This document shows positions 27,014 through 36,000 of a DNA stretch of 64,000 bases, piece after piece. The stretch is from assembly GCA_049324315.1 (NCBI GenBank), contig JBMOKU010000030.1, positions 1-64,000 of the forward strand, given 5' to 3'. The notes under the pieces were generated by a model. The model searched no databases. It was not told the origin of the DNA and was given only the letters and a program-made list of their open reading frames with translations. The position numbers were made by a program, and so were the translations under genes. Numbering within the stretch: the stretch's first letter is position 1; every line of letters begins with the position of its first letter. Origin of the DNA: JBMOKU01 sp049324315. Lineage in GTDB: Bacteria > Bacillota > Clostridia > Peptostreptococcales > Thermotaleaceae.

Positions 27014-27051
27014 AGTATATACAAATTAGTTGACTCAGTCAACTAATTTGT
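27014..27051 (-). promoter_or_regulatory. MarR-GNAT promoter with overlapping palindromic operator
   Basis: On the minus strand TTGACT (27042-27037), 17-nt spacer, TATACT (27019-27014). The 31-bp palindrome 27021-27051 has arms ACAAATTAGTTGAC and GTCAACTAATTTGT around TCA, and covers the -35 box and spacer. TTGAC/GTCAA arms are typical MarR-family sites, so the adjacent gene is the likely binder. Confidence 0.8.
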
Positions 27052-27064
27052 ATGGTGATTTTTT

Positions 27065-27105
27065 TAATAAAAAAGAGCCAATGGATTTGCCTCCCTGACT
27101 CTATA
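27065..27105 (-). terminator. Terminator of the 108-residue hypothetical gene
   Basis: AGAGTCA pairs with TGGCTCT around a 15-nt loop, followed by TTTTTTATT on the minus strand; the left arm overlaps the gene end. Confidence 0.6.
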
Positions 27106-27427
27106 TACCTGCATCAATATTTTTTCCTAAAACATCTTCTTTGTCTTGATAAACCGCATGGGCATTGATTGACAGTGCATAGATAAACTCTCTACGACTG
27201 TTAATGTGATTTAAATACACTTCCGTAGGCGGAAAAAATCTTGGTCTTTCATAGATCATATGCTTATCTTCCATACGAAACTGTTCGGTATATCCTTTAT
27301 TTTTCTCTTGGATATATCTTGCCCCATATCTCTCTCTTTTTATTTGGACCTCCTTGGAAATGGCATTGATTTTTTCAATCTTTCCAAAAGGCGAAAGAAC
27401 ACGATCTTTTATTATATTACTATACAT
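27101..27427 (-). CDS. Hypothetical protein, 108 residues
   Basis: Not recognised. A charged soluble protein with no signal peptide or membrane helix. The N-terminal part is basic (KINAISKEVQIKRERYGARY), and the C-terminal part reads PRFFPPTEVYLNHINSRREF then a hydrophobic stretch YALSINAHAVY. The ATG at 27427 has AGAGGGG about 11 nt upstream; a GTG at 27436 is too close to that site. A terminator-like hairpin follows the stop, which supports a real gene. Its neighbours give no functional hint. Confidence 0.55.
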   Translation of the reverse strand: MYSNIIKDRVLSPFGKIEKINAISKEVQIKRERYGARYIQEKNKGYTEQFRMEDKHMIYERPRFFPPTEVYLNHINSRREFIYALSINAHAVYQDKEDVLGKNIDAGI

Positions 27428-27800
27428 GCAATCCACTTCCCCTCTACCGACTTTCTATTCCATAGACGCCAGTAAAATACCTGTTTGCATCACGAAGAAT
27501 CGTTCGTCACAATCCGTTTGATATTGATATCTTTTGATAAAGTATACGTGTTTTGCATGTAATTTAGGGGACTAATTTAGGTAAATAGATTATATTTTGT
27601 CAATAATTATCATACGAAAAAAAGATCAAATCTCAAATCGCCATACAGCCCGACTCTGCAGATATGGATTTTATATCTGTATTCGAGATAAATGCCACGT
27701 TATTTTCACTTCTTTTCATTTTTCTTGGATATCTACGCCTCAGATTTTATGAAAAATTAAATAAAAATATGCAGATTAAACAAAATATACATTTGTAAAT
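27428..27800. other. AT-rich intergenic region
   Basis: About 370 bp between the 108-residue hypothetical gene and the PAP2 gene. I see no credible gene, structured RNA or repeat in it. Confidence 0.5.
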
Positions 27801-28340
27801 CTAGCTCAGTAAGAACGTTGAACCATATACGACAAGCAGGGAGCTGAAACAACCTACTGCTGCTCCAATAGCACAATCTGTTGGATAATGCAAGCCAAGA
27901 TAAACCCGGGAAAATCCTACGATAATAGCCAGTGGCATTAGAAGAAATGTAAGGAGTATAGAATGCAAAGAGAAGGCGACAGCAACAGAAAAACTGGCTG
28001 TTGTATGCCCTGAAGGAAAGGAATAATCCATCAATGGATTCGGGAAGATACGTGTATTCGGAAGTGTAATATAAGGCCGCGGACGTAGATATCTCTTTTT
28101 CATTACACGAACTACCAAGTGACTGGCACAAAGAGAAAACAGGGCCTCTATGGCCCAAATGCGTGGAGTTCCATAAAGAGAAAAAACGAGAAGAAGCAAA
28201 GATACAAGGATAAATGCAGCTCCCCCTAAGTGTGTAAGCTTAGGGAGAACCATATCTAATACTCTGCACTGCAGTTGCTGATTTACAAAACTAAAGATTC
28301 TCACATCTTCTGAAGTTAACCAACCAAGCAAACGTTCCAT
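27801..28340 (-). CDS. PAP2 family membrane phosphatase
   Basis: Type 2 phosphatidic acid phosphatase / undecaprenyl pyrophosphate phosphatase family, 179 residues. The three motifs are KKRYLRPRPY, YSFPSGHTTASFSVA and SRVYLGLHYPTDCAIGA, with the catalytic histidines in SGH and LHYPTD. Four to five hydrophobic helices are visible. Likely dephosphorylates lipid pyrophosphates such as C55-PP at the membrane, an inference from the family. GGGGG lies 11 nt before the ATG. Confidence 0.92.
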   Translation of the reverse strand: MERLLGWLTSEDVRIFSFVNQQLQCRVLDMVLPKLTHLGGAAFILVSLLLLVFSLYGTPRIWAIEALFSLCASHLVVRVMKKRYLRPRPYITLPNTRIFPNPLMDYSFPSGHTTASFSVAVAFSLHSILLTFLLMPLAIIVGFSRVYLGLHYPTDCAIGAAVGCFSSLLVVYGSTFLLS

Positions 28341-28473
28341 CGTAGGAATTCCCCCTCGCTTTTTGATTCATTAGAGTTATAATGATATTTTTATTTCGTT
28401 TGTGAGAACCAGTACTTATTCGGCTTCCAGTCAAATTCATTCGAACATGCTCTGTTTGATTTTCATTAAAGCT

Positions 28474-29025
28474 CTAAGATAGTGCTGCATTTTTATGATA
28501 GAATGCAGTATATTCCCATACAAACCCTTTAAATACCTCTTCTTTTGTTTCGATGCCTAACAAATCGGTAGGCCTGATCATTTCAGGAGGACTTTGACTG
28601 TTCAGAACATTGCTTTTGATAAGCAGTTCTGAAACAAATTGAGAGCAAAAATAGTATTTTTTTCGTTTTACCGGAATGTTCATGCCTGCAGCAAACAATC
28701 CTAAAAAGTTATATTTGAAAGACTTATGAGATGCTAAAAATTTTGCTATCTCACGGACTAGAATGTCATACTGTTCTTCTGAAATTTTGACTCTATACAC
28801 AACGCATTCACAGTCTCTATTCTTTTTGTAGACACCAGCCATAAAGCTTTCTTGTACAAATCCTCCTGAAAAAGGGTTATCAGGATTCACCCGTCCAAAG
28901 GAATACATCGTTCTCAGATCTTCATCAAGACTGATGGACACATGAACATATTTTGATTTCATAAATAGCTTTAAAACTTTTGACAGCCACGTCCCTGTTT
29001 TTGAAAAAACCAGATAAATATACAT
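28474..29025 (-). CDS. Papain-like (NlpC/P60 or YiiX/YebB-type) cysteine peptidase family protein
   Basis: A 183-residue protein with a circularly permuted papain-like pattern: His in KYVHVSISLDEDL (about residue 28) precedes the candidate nucleophile Cys in YYFCSQFVSELL (about residue 128). KYNFLGLF lies between them. The order and spacing fit YiiX/YebB-type proteins that act on lipids or peptidoglycan peptides; the substrate is unknown. No signal peptide is clear. It starts 18 nt after the HAAS-domain gene and is likely third in the padR operon. Confidence 0.75.
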   Translation of the reverse strand: MYIYLVFSKTGTWLSKVLKLFMKSKYVHVSISLDEDLRTMYSFGRVNPDNPFSGGFVQESFMAGVYKKNRDCECVVYRVKISEEQYDILVREIAKFLASHKSFKYNFLGLFAAGMNIPVKRKKYYFCSQFVSELLIKSNVLNSQSPPEMIRPTDLLGIETKEEVFKGFVWEYTAFYHKNAALS

Positions 29026-29043
29026 GCTGATTACACCGTTCTC

Positions 29044-29715
29044 TTACTCATACTTCCCACTCTTACGGCGATCCGTCCCTGTGAGGATAAGAAATAGAAA
29101 CAACCCGGTACCTGCTAAGAAGAACATCATCAGCGAAGCAATGGCAATATATGTTTCACCGGTCTCAAAGCCTGCGGCTGCTGCTGTAAAAAATCCAAAG
29201 AGTAGTAGTCCTATTGACAAAGCATAGAGCGCAGCCCGGATTTTGTTCATTCCATATTTTTTATGGGTCTCTCTTGTTAGTACACTATAGGTTATTAATG
29301 CGCCACCTGCAACAATGAATATTCCAGAGCCTGTAACACTTACTGCATCTAAATTCATGAAATATGTCATCGCTACTGTGAATATTCCAAATAGTGCAAG
29401 CAGCACACCGGCAATAATTCCAGCTGTTGAGATACGTGCTGTCATGTTAGAATAAACCGACTGCTTCGCCGTATCCTGCCCAAGCTTACGCATATCGTCT
29501 ACCAACCCCGTCAAATCACCCATTGAGATAACAGCCTCTTTGAAGGCCTGATCATCTTCCATGCCTCGAGATTTATAATCTGCAATTTTCTCTTTCATGT
29601 TCGTAGCAAGCTCTTCTTTTAAGTCAAATAGCTGTTGACTTGCTCCAACCCCGGAAAATAGGTTGTCTATATATGTTTTCACTTTACTATCTATTGGATT
29701 TTTGTTATTTAGCAT
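29044..29715 (-). CDS. HAAS-domain membrane protein (permease-prefix type)
   Basis: A 223-residue protein. Residues 1-80 are a HAAS-like helical domain (VKTYIDNLFSGVGAS..., AFKEAVISMGDLTGLVDDM). Four hydrophobic helices then follow (about 100-120, 128-145, 165-185, 192-215). Such proteins are regularly encoded directly after PadR regulators and thought to sense or transmit membrane states, but their activity is not established. The ATG at 29715 overlaps the padR stop and has AGGAGG 8 nt upstream, implying coupled translation. Confidence 0.82.
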   Translation of the reverse strand: MLNNKNPIDSKVKTYIDNLFSGVGASQQLFDLKEELATNMKEKIADYKSRGMEDDQAFKEAVISMGDLTGLVDDMRKLGQDTAKQSVYSNMTARISTAGIIAGVLLALFGIFTVAMTYFMNLDAVSVTGSGIFIVAGGALITYSVLTRETHKKYGMNKIRAALYALSIGLLLFGFFTAAAAGFETGETYIAIASLMMFFLAGTGLFLFLILTGTDRRKSGKYE

Positions 29716-30055
29716 CACCAAGACCTCCTTTTATCAATTTATCTAAAATTTCTTTTGCAAAATCCCAATCTTTCGTGTTTTGTTCGTAACGTTCTTTTCC
29801 TTCATCAGTGATACGATAATATTTTCGTCTACCGCCCTGGGTTTCATCACCCCAGTAGGAAATAATGTAACCTTCTTGCTCTAATCTGCGAAAAGCTGTA
29901 TACAAAGTAGCTTCCTTTAGCTCATACTGATTACCGCTTAGCTCAATGATTTTTTTATAGATCTCATATCCGTAGCTGTCCCCTTGGCGAAGTATGTTTA
30001 AAATGATCGTGTCGGTATGGCCGCGGATAAGGTCTGTCGAAATTGTGGTACTCAT
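29705..30055 (-). CDS. PadR family transcriptional regulator
   Basis: A 116-residue winged-helix repressor. The body shows LIRGHTDTIILNILRQGDSYGYEIYKKI, ELKEATLYTAFRRLEQEGYI and GRRKYYRITDEGKERY, which are PadR motifs. The ATG at 30055 has AGGAGG 9 nt upstream; an ATG at 30061 is too close. First gene of a padR-HAAS-papain-like operon. A degraded copy of its 5' end and promoter lies upstream of the RND operon, so it may regulate both (inference). Confidence 0.93.
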   Translation of the reverse strand: MSTTISTDLIRGHTDTIILNILRQGDSYGYEIYKKIIELSGNQYELKEATLYTAFRRLEQEGYIISYWGDETQGGRRKYYRITDEGKERYEQNTKDWDFAKEILDKLIKGGLGDAK

Positions 30056-30077
30056 AATCATCCACCTCCTTAATTAT

Positions 30078-30106
30078 ATTTTAAGCCATATTACTATGTC
30101 TGTCAA
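30078..30106 (-). promoter_or_regulatory. padR promoter
   Basis: TTGACA (30106-30101), 17-nt spacer GACATAGTAATATGGCT, TAAAAT (30083-30078). Near-identical to the promoter at 36001-36029, including the flanking TACCTTGACAGACATAGTAAT. Confidence 0.85.
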
Positions 30107-30158
30107 GGTACTTTGTTTAAAATAAAACGCCGTGAAATCCTTCAAATTTAAGTAGATC

Positions 30159-31295
30159 TTATTTTAAATGCGGTTTATAAAGAAGTGTTTTCGCTTTTTC
30201 ATGTTCTATAGCTTTTTTCTTTAATTCATATTCCATCTGAATAACTGCAAGCTTTGCTTCTTTCAATTGCACATCCGTTGCTATCCCTACAGCATATTGC
30301 GCTTGAGTCAATTTAAGATTACGCTCTGCACTCCTTAGATTCACTTCCAAAAGCTCATAGGATTTTTCTAACTGCTGGATTTGGCTGTAACTGGTACGGA
30401 TCGTTTCTTCCAGACTACGCTTCAATTCAGCCAGTTTATTCTTTTCTTGCTGTAGATTAATTTCTTTAACCTTATAGGATTCATCTCCAGAATTATACAC
30501 ATATAGTATCAAATCTAGTTTGGCACTTTCAATGGCCTTCTCTTGATTCCAAATGGATGGATTCCCACTCATAATCTTGTTGACAAGATAATCAATATCT
30601 CCATCCACTAAAAATTCGAAAACCACATGATCCTCAAAAGTATATTTTTCAGAATCATTGATACCTAATAAGCTTTCCAATTTTACATAGGCGGCTTCTA
30701 TGGATTTCTCCAGCACTTCTTTTTCCTTAATCATTTTATCGTGAGCCTCTTGCTCTTTTTGTAGATCATATCTGCTGATCATCCCATTATTTTCTTTCGC
30801 CTTTGCAATCTGATATTCTGTCTCCCCGTTTTCTATTTGCAGCTTCATGACATCCATTTCCATTGACAATCTATGAATTTCATCCATCTGCGTTTTTACC
30901 TGAAAGGCAATATTCTCCTGTTTAATCTCTAACTCTTTTTTTGCTATCTCTAGGCTGGTATCACAGCTTTTTAGTCTTTTGAGAAGGTTCATATCACTGG
31001 CATCGTCTGTCTCATAGGAAAAACCTAGGTTATCTGACACTTGTTCTCTCTTTTCCTCAATCTTTTCTATTTCTACCAGCTGATTTTTATAATCATAACT
31101 TCGGGCTAAGGCCATTTTCGCCGCTTCTTTATAGGTTAATAGATTGATATCTCGATTTTCCTTCTCCTGGCTTTTTAAACTGTTATCTTTGTTATATTGC
31201 TGCAGCAAGCTTGTATGCGGATCTGCATAAACAGAATAAACATTGAACAGCAGGAAGACAGCAATCAACGAAACGATCTTCGATATTTTTTTCAT
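30159..31295 (-). CDS. TolC-like (outer membrane efflux family) protein
   Basis: A 378-residue secreted coiled-coil protein. A signal peptide (MKKISKIVSLIAVFLLFNVYSVYA) is followed by long helices such as QKEQEAHDKMIKEKEVLEKS, and ends with ERNLKLTQAQYAVGIATDVQLKEAKLAV, the repeat typical of the TolC/OEP family. The ATG at 31295 has GGGAG 9 nt upstream. It is last in an operon with an RND pump and adaptor. In an organism with monoderm features an outer membrane channel is unexpected; the family is nevertheless found in Clostridia with unclear role. Confidence 0.82.
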   Translation of the reverse strand: MKKISKIVSLIAVFLLFNVYSVYADPHTSLLQQYNKDNSLKSQEKENRDINLLTYKEAAKMALARSYDYKNQLVEIEKIEEKREQVSDNLGFSYETDDASDMNLLKRLKSCDTSLEIAKKELEIKQENIAFQVKTQMDEIHRLSMEMDVMKLQIENGETEYQIAKAKENNGMISRYDLQKEQEAHDKMIKEKEVLEKSIEAAYVKLESLLGINDSEKYTFEDHVVFEFLVDGDIDYLVNKIMSGNPSIWNQEKAIESAKLDLILYVYNSGDESYKVKEINLQQEKNKLAELKRSLEETIRTSYSQIQQLEKSYELLEVNLRSAERNLKLTQAQYAVGIATDVQLKEAKLAVIQMEYELKKKAIEHEKAKTLLYKPHLK

Positions 31296-31315
31296 TCTAT
31301 CCAACTCCCTCACCT

Positions 31316-32416
31316 CTACTTTACTTCCACGATGCTGCCATCCTTCAAGCTTTCCTTTCCAACAACAATCACTTTATCTTCCTTGTTTAGTCCTTCTGTT
31401 ACTTCTACATACTTTTCATCCGTAGTACCAACTTTAATATTCTTTCTATAGGCCTTTCCACTTTTTTCAACGAAAACATAGTCCATTCCATTTTCATTCA
31501 TAATAGCATCCTTTGACACACCCAAAACGCCCTTATGGGAATTCAACATAATTTCAACGGTGGCAAACATACCCGGTTTCAATGTACCATCTGAATTCTT
31601 TACAGAAACCTTCACCGGATAGGTTTTGCTTTCCGAATTAGACACAGGCCCTACATGGGATATACTTCCCTCTAGTTTTTTTCCTCCGAGGGCATCTATT
31701 TTCATTGTTACTTTTTGTCCAGTCTTAATGATGCCAACATCCTTCTCCGCTACCCCTATTTCTACATACAAACTATCTATGCCTACCACTGTAAACAATC
31801 TACTTCCCGGCCCGATACTTTCTCCCACCAACACATTCTTTTCACTGATGATGCCGGAAATAGGAGATTTCACATTGGTATACGCCAGATTTTCACTGGC
31901 AAGGGTATAGTCACTTTCCATCAATTTCAACTGCTCTTTTTCCATATGAAGTTGGCTCTCAATATTTTCAAATTCCGATTGTGACAATGCTTGGCTTTCA
32001 TACAGTACCTTCATACGCTCATAGGTTTTCTGCAGATTATCGTATTTAATTTTTTCTGCATTTAATCCTGCTGAAGCCTTATTGTATTGTAATTTAAAAA
32101 GGGTATCATCAATCTTACACAGCGTTTGTCCTTTGCTCACCTTCTGCCCCATATCTCCCACAACATCATTCACCATACCATTTACCTTTGCCGTAATCAT
32201 GACTTCTTCCTGGGGAATCAACGTACCCGGCAAAGACAATACATCGTAAAAATCCATTACAGATACCGGTTCCACTCTTATATACGTTATTTCTTCTTCT
32301 TTAGTCTGCTTTTGTCCATTTTTTTCCTCTTCGATAGATGCTGCTGTATCGTCACCCTTAGCACAACCGGTAAAAATGACACTAATAACTAATAATAACA
32401 TGAGAATTTTCTTCAT
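31316..32416 (-). CDS. RND efflux adaptor lipoprotein (membrane fusion protein)
   Basis: A 366-residue periplasmic-adaptor-type protein. Lipobox FTGC at about residues 15-18 of MKKILMLLLVISVIFTGC. The hairpin of coiled coils spans about 90-160, framed by biotinyl-lipoyl-like halves (VNGMVNDVVGDMGQKVSKGQ and YTNVKSPISGIISEKNVLVGE), then beta-barrel and membrane-proximal domains. The start used, ATG 32416, has AGGAGG 8 nt upstream; an ATG six nt earlier is too close to it. It overlaps the RND gene by 35 bp. Confidence 0.92.
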   Translation of the reverse strand: MKKILMLLLVISVIFTGCAKGDDTAASIEEEKNGQKQTKEEEITYIRVEPVSVMDFYDVLSLPGTLIPQEEVMITAKVNGMVNDVVGDMGQKVSKGQTLCKIDDTLFKLQYNKASAGLNAEKIKYDNLQKTYERMKVLYESQALSQSEFENIESQLHMEKEQLKLMESDYTLASENLAYTNVKSPISGIISEKNVLVGESIGPGSRLFTVVGIDSLYVEIGVAEKDVGIIKTGQKVTMKIDALGGKKLEGSISHVGPVSNSESKTYPVKVSVKNSDGTLKPGMFATVEIMLNSHKGVLGVSKDAIMNENGMDYVFVEKSGKAYRKNIKVGTTDEKYVEVTEGLNKEDKVIVVGKESLKDGSIVEVK

Positions 32417-35400
32417 TTTCATGACCTCCTTCAAGTTGGGTCCCTTTGTTCTTTTTCATTTGTTTGTTTACTTTCCGTTCCTCCAATATTGTATACAATA
32501 CAGGTACTACCACCAATGTCAGCATGGTCGCTACAGATAGACCAAAAATCAGTGCATATCCCATGGGTGCGAAAAATGGCTGCTTCAACGAAATAGGAAG
32601 AATTCCTCCTGCCGTTGTAATGGTGGTAGCCATAACGGGCATAAATCTTGTCATTCCTGTTTCTTTTACTGCATCTTTGATATCATAGCCATTTTTACGT
32701 AAATAGTTTATATAATCCACCAGAACAATGGCATCATTCACCGCAATACCCACCAAAGCGACTATACCTACAAAGGATACAAAACCAAAGGTATTTCCTG
32801 TAATCAATAGTCCTGGCATCACTCCTATCATTGCCATTGGCACCGCTATGAGAATAATCATCGGCTGGGATAGTGAATTGAATTGTATCGCCAAGATCAG
32901 ATATACAAGAATCGCTGCAACGGCCATATTTCTAAGCATATCACCGAAGCTTTCTTCCACATCCTCTTGCTCCCCACCGTATTGTATCGCAATGTCATCA
33001 GGAAGGGGATATGCCTTCACTTTCTGTTTGAATTGATTAACGATCTCAATCGCAGTGACATCAGCGTCAATATCAGACGAGATACTTACAAATCTTTTCA
33101 AATCTTCATGGCGTATGGCTGTCACGCTTTTGGTCTCTACAATTTCTGCTACCTGCGAGAAAGCAACGGTTTGACCAGATCTAGAAGTAAAATATATCTT
33201 TTCCAGATCCTCCACATTCTTTAATTTTTCTTTTGTCGTCCTAATGATTACATCAATTTCGTCCTGATTGTTTCTGAAGGTCGTTGCTTTCAGACCATGT
33301 ATTGCATTACGGACCCCCATAGCTACGGTGATATCATCCAGACCAAACAACGCAGCTCTTTCCTTATTGACACGAATCTGCAGTTCAGGTGATCCGCTTT
33401 CCACATCGCTGCTTGCATCCCGAGTCCCCTTGATTTCTTTGAGGATTTCAAGGTAGTCAGCTGCCACAGTCTTCAAATTTTCCAGATTTTCACCCTTGAT
33501 ATTGATGGTTACAGGTCTACCGGAAGATGGTACGTCCTCCACCTGTGAAATCCGAATATCTCCACCAGGGATATTCTTAATCTTTTCTCTTAGAATCTCA
33601 ACCAGTTCTATACTGGTTCTTTCTCGATCATCCGCATCATATAAATCTATGGCAATCCTTGCGATATTTGGTGTCCCGCCACCACTAACACTAACCTCTT
33701 CAGTAAGACTATCTGCTCCGGTGATTCCTACATTACTGATAAAGCTTTTTATTTCAGGATATCCAAACAATCTCTTTTCTACCTCTTCAGTAACCTTCGC
33801 GGTGGTTTCGAGGCTTGTTCCTACAGGTGTTTCAATATCAATATATAGTCTCGTTTCATCCTCAGGGGAGAACATTTCTACTTTTAAAATACCAAGTATC
33901 GGCAAAGCCATACTTGCCAGAAAGGCGACTAATGCAATGGAAACAACCATCCATCTCTTTGTTCTGCTGCAAACAATGTTATACAGCCTTTCACCATAGG
34001 TACGGATAATGAAGCGATCCTTATGGTCTTTCTTTTTACCAAATTGTTTTACTGCCATGCTTCCCGCAAATATGATTCCAAATATCAGAGAAAGCGTTCC
34101 GAATCCATAAAAGCCTCCTTCATTACTTTTGAAAGCATATAAGGAAAGGATAAATACGAGAAGTACCGAAGCTATTTTCCGTATGATTTCTGCAATAGGA
34201 TGCTTCTTCACTATTTTACCAAGCTTGCGCTGCTTAAGTACAATAGAGCACAGCGCAGGGGTTATAGTAATCGCCACAACGAAGGATGCGCTAAGGGCAA
34301 ATCCCACCGTCAGCGGAATTGGCTTAATCCAAGCACCCATGATACCTGGCGTTAATGCTAGAGGAAAAAAAGCCGCTAGAGTTGTCAATGTCGATGACAT
34401 TACGGCCGGTGCAATCTGATTAACCCCTACCTCAGCCGCGGTTTTAGATGATAATCCCATAAGTCGTAATCGGTCAATATTCTCCATAATAACGATTCCA
34501 TTATCCACTAACATCCCCACTGCCAAGATCAGAGAAAATAGTGTAATCTGGTTGAAGGTCATATGAAAGGTTTGCATTAGTCCAAAAGCAATCAATATGG
34601 ACAAAGGAATAACAAAGGATACAATGATTGATTCTGAAAACCCTATAAATAGGAACAATACAATAATGACGAGCAGTAGTCCGGATATAGCGTTGTCTAT
34701 AACTGCACCCAATTCATCTTTAACATAGACTGCCAAATCTCCGCTGACTTCTACCTGCAGGTTCTCCGGATATAAGGTTCCTTTTCCCTGTTCAATCAAC
34801 GTATGTATCTTTGCACTTGTCTTGATGACATCTGCTTCTTTCTTCTTCTTTACGGAAATAGCTACAGATTTTTTCATGGAAGGCTTCTCTGTGTCTAGAC
34901 CAGAAGCCGTCCTCGAATAGGATTCGGCATCTGCATAACCATCTTCTACTTGAGCAACATCTCTCAAGAATAGGGGACTTCCTCCCATGTGGGCAACAAT
35001 AACATTTTCAAGTTCCTTAGGACTTCCAAATTCACCTACTGTACGGATATTGTAATTCTTATTATCTAATTCTATATCTCCTCCGGGTAAACTAACATTC
35101 GATCCGGCAATGGCATTCTTAATCTGATCCAATGACAGACTGTATACCGCCAACTTTTGGGGATCGACAATAATTTTTATCTCTCTTTCTAATCCCCCAA
35201 TAATCTGAACATCGGAAATTTCATTCATTCGTTCAATTTCATCCTCGATGTTTTCTGCCATGTTCTTGAGGGTAACAAAATCATAATCACCACTCAAGTT
35301 AATAACCATAATGGGAGAATTGTTTGTTTCCATACTCTCCACTTGTGGTATCTCTGCCTCTTCAGGAAGATCCGATTGAACAGCCGACACTTTATCCCTC

Positions 35401-35789
35401 ATCTTTTGAAGCATATTATCCATGTCTACGCCCTGCTCAAACTCAACAAAAATTGACGAATATCCATAGCCCGATGAAGAAGATATTTGTTTTACATCCT
35501 CCAATTCATCCAACTTTTTTTCTATTTTCTGCGTAATAAGTTTTTCTACTTCCTCTGGTGCAGCACCATTATAAATCGTCATCACATGTCCAAAGGGAAA
35601 TATAACCTCTGGTTCAAGCTCTCTGGACATTTGACTGTAAGCACCTATACCCCAAATCAAAACGGCTGCTACAATTAAGATTAGAATGCGATATCTATCG
35701 ATGAAAAAAGCTGCCCATTTTCCTAAGATATTTTTTTCTTCTTGCAGTTCTGGCATATCGAAGCCCTTGTTATTGTCGAACGCTTTCAT
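32382..35789 (-). CDS. RND family efflux transporter (AcrB/SwrC type)
   Basis: An 1135-residue inner-membrane pump, 12 transmembrane helices in the usual 1+5, 1+5 layout, with two large extracytoplasmic loops (about 65-335 and 640-900). Helix 4 reads GMLVDNGIVIMEN, with one of AcrB's paired aspartates replaced by Asn; helix 10 reads GIAVNDAIVLVDY, with Asn at the AcrB lysine position. This resembles SwrC-type pumps of Gram-positive bacteria. GGGAG lies about 8 nt before the ATG. First gene of an operon with adaptor and TolC-like protein; substrate unknown. Confidence 0.94.
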   Translation of the reverse strand: MKAFDNNKGFDMPELQEEKNILGKWAAFFIDRYRILILIVAAVLIWGIGAYSQMSRELEPEVIFPFGHVMTIYNGAAPEEVEKLITQKIEKKLDELEDVKQISSSSGYGYSSIFVEFEQGVDMDNMLQKMRDKVSAVQSDLPEEAEIPQVESMETNNSPIMVINLSGDYDFVTLKNMAENIEDEIERMNEISDVQIIGGLEREIKIIVDPQKLAVYSLSLDQIKNAIAGSNVSLPGGDIELDNKNYNIRTVGEFGSPKELENVIVAHMGGSPLFLRDVAQVEDGYADAESYSRTASGLDTEKPSMKKSVAISVKKKKEADVIKTSAKIHTLIEQGKGTLYPENLQVEVSGDLAVYVKDELGAVIDNAISGLLLVIIVLFLFIGFSESIIVSFVIPLSILIAFGLMQTFHMTFNQITLFSLILAVGMLVDNGIVIMENIDRLRLMGLSSKTAAEVGVNQIAPAVMSSTLTTLAAFFPLALTPGIMGAWIKPIPLTVGFALSASFVVAITITPALCSIVLKQRKLGKIVKKHPIAEIIRKIASVLLVFILSLYAFKSNEGGFYGFGTLSLIFGIIFAGSMAVKQFGKKKDHKDRFIIRTYGERLYNIVCSRTKRWMVVSIALVAFLASMALPILGILKVEMFSPEDETRLYIDIETPVGTSLETTAKVTEEVEKRLFGYPEIKSFISNVGITGADSLTEEVSVSGGGTPNIARIAIDLYDADDRERTSIELVEILREKIKNIPGGDIRISQVEDVPSSGRPVTINIKGENLENLKTVAADYLEILKEIKGTRDASSDVESGSPELQIRVNKERAALFGLDDITVAMGVRNAIHGLKATTFRNNQDEIDVIIRTTKEKLKNVEDLEKIYFTSRSGQTVAFSQVAEIVETKSVTAIRHEDLKRFVSISSDIDADVTAIEIVNQFKQKVKAYPLPDDIAIQYGGEQEDVEESFGDMLRNMAVAAILVYLILAIQFNSLSQPMIILIAVPMAMIGVMPGLLITGNTFGFVSFVGIVALVGIAVNDAIVLVDYINYLRKNGYDIKDAVKETGMTRFMPVMATTITTAGGILPISLKQPFFAPMGYALIFGLSVATMLTLVVVPVLYTILEERKVNKQMKKNKGTQLEGGHENEENSHVIISY

Positions 35790-35886
35790 ACTTAACTCCC
35801 TTCTTTCTGCAATATCATATGATTATCTGTTCCCTTCAAAAGATATTTGATAAATCCATAGAAAATTAACTTCTATGCTTAGGTAT

Positions 35887-35978
35887 TCTCATATCCGCAG
35901 CTGTCAATTTTGTGGCATATATAAAACGATGGCGTTGGTATGGTCACGGATAAGATTTATCTGATTTGTGGTACTCAT
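35887..35978 (-). pseudogene. Degraded padR 5' fragment upstream of the RND operon
   Basis: Reads MSTTNQINLIRDHTNAI before meeting a stop, versus MSTTISTDLIRGHTDTI in the intact padR at 30055. The match resumes after a 2-nt deletion with GACAGCTGCGGATATGAGA (out of frame) versus GACAGCTACGGATATGAGA in the intact gene, then ends near 35887. The ribosome binding site AAGGAGG and promoter are retained. It forms part of the leader of the RND operon. Confidence 0.85.
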
Positions 35979-36000
35979 AATTCCTCGCCTCCTTGAGTAC

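Noticed and set aside
27757..28158. 133-codon frame on the minus strand
   Set aside because: It overlaps the PAP2 gene in another frame, and the PAP2 frame has all three phosphatase motifs.
32382..32416. Frameshift or assembly error at the 35-bp overlap of the RND and adaptor genes
   Set aside because: Both proteins have complete ends: the RND protein has all 12 helices and the adaptor has a full signal peptide and lipobox.
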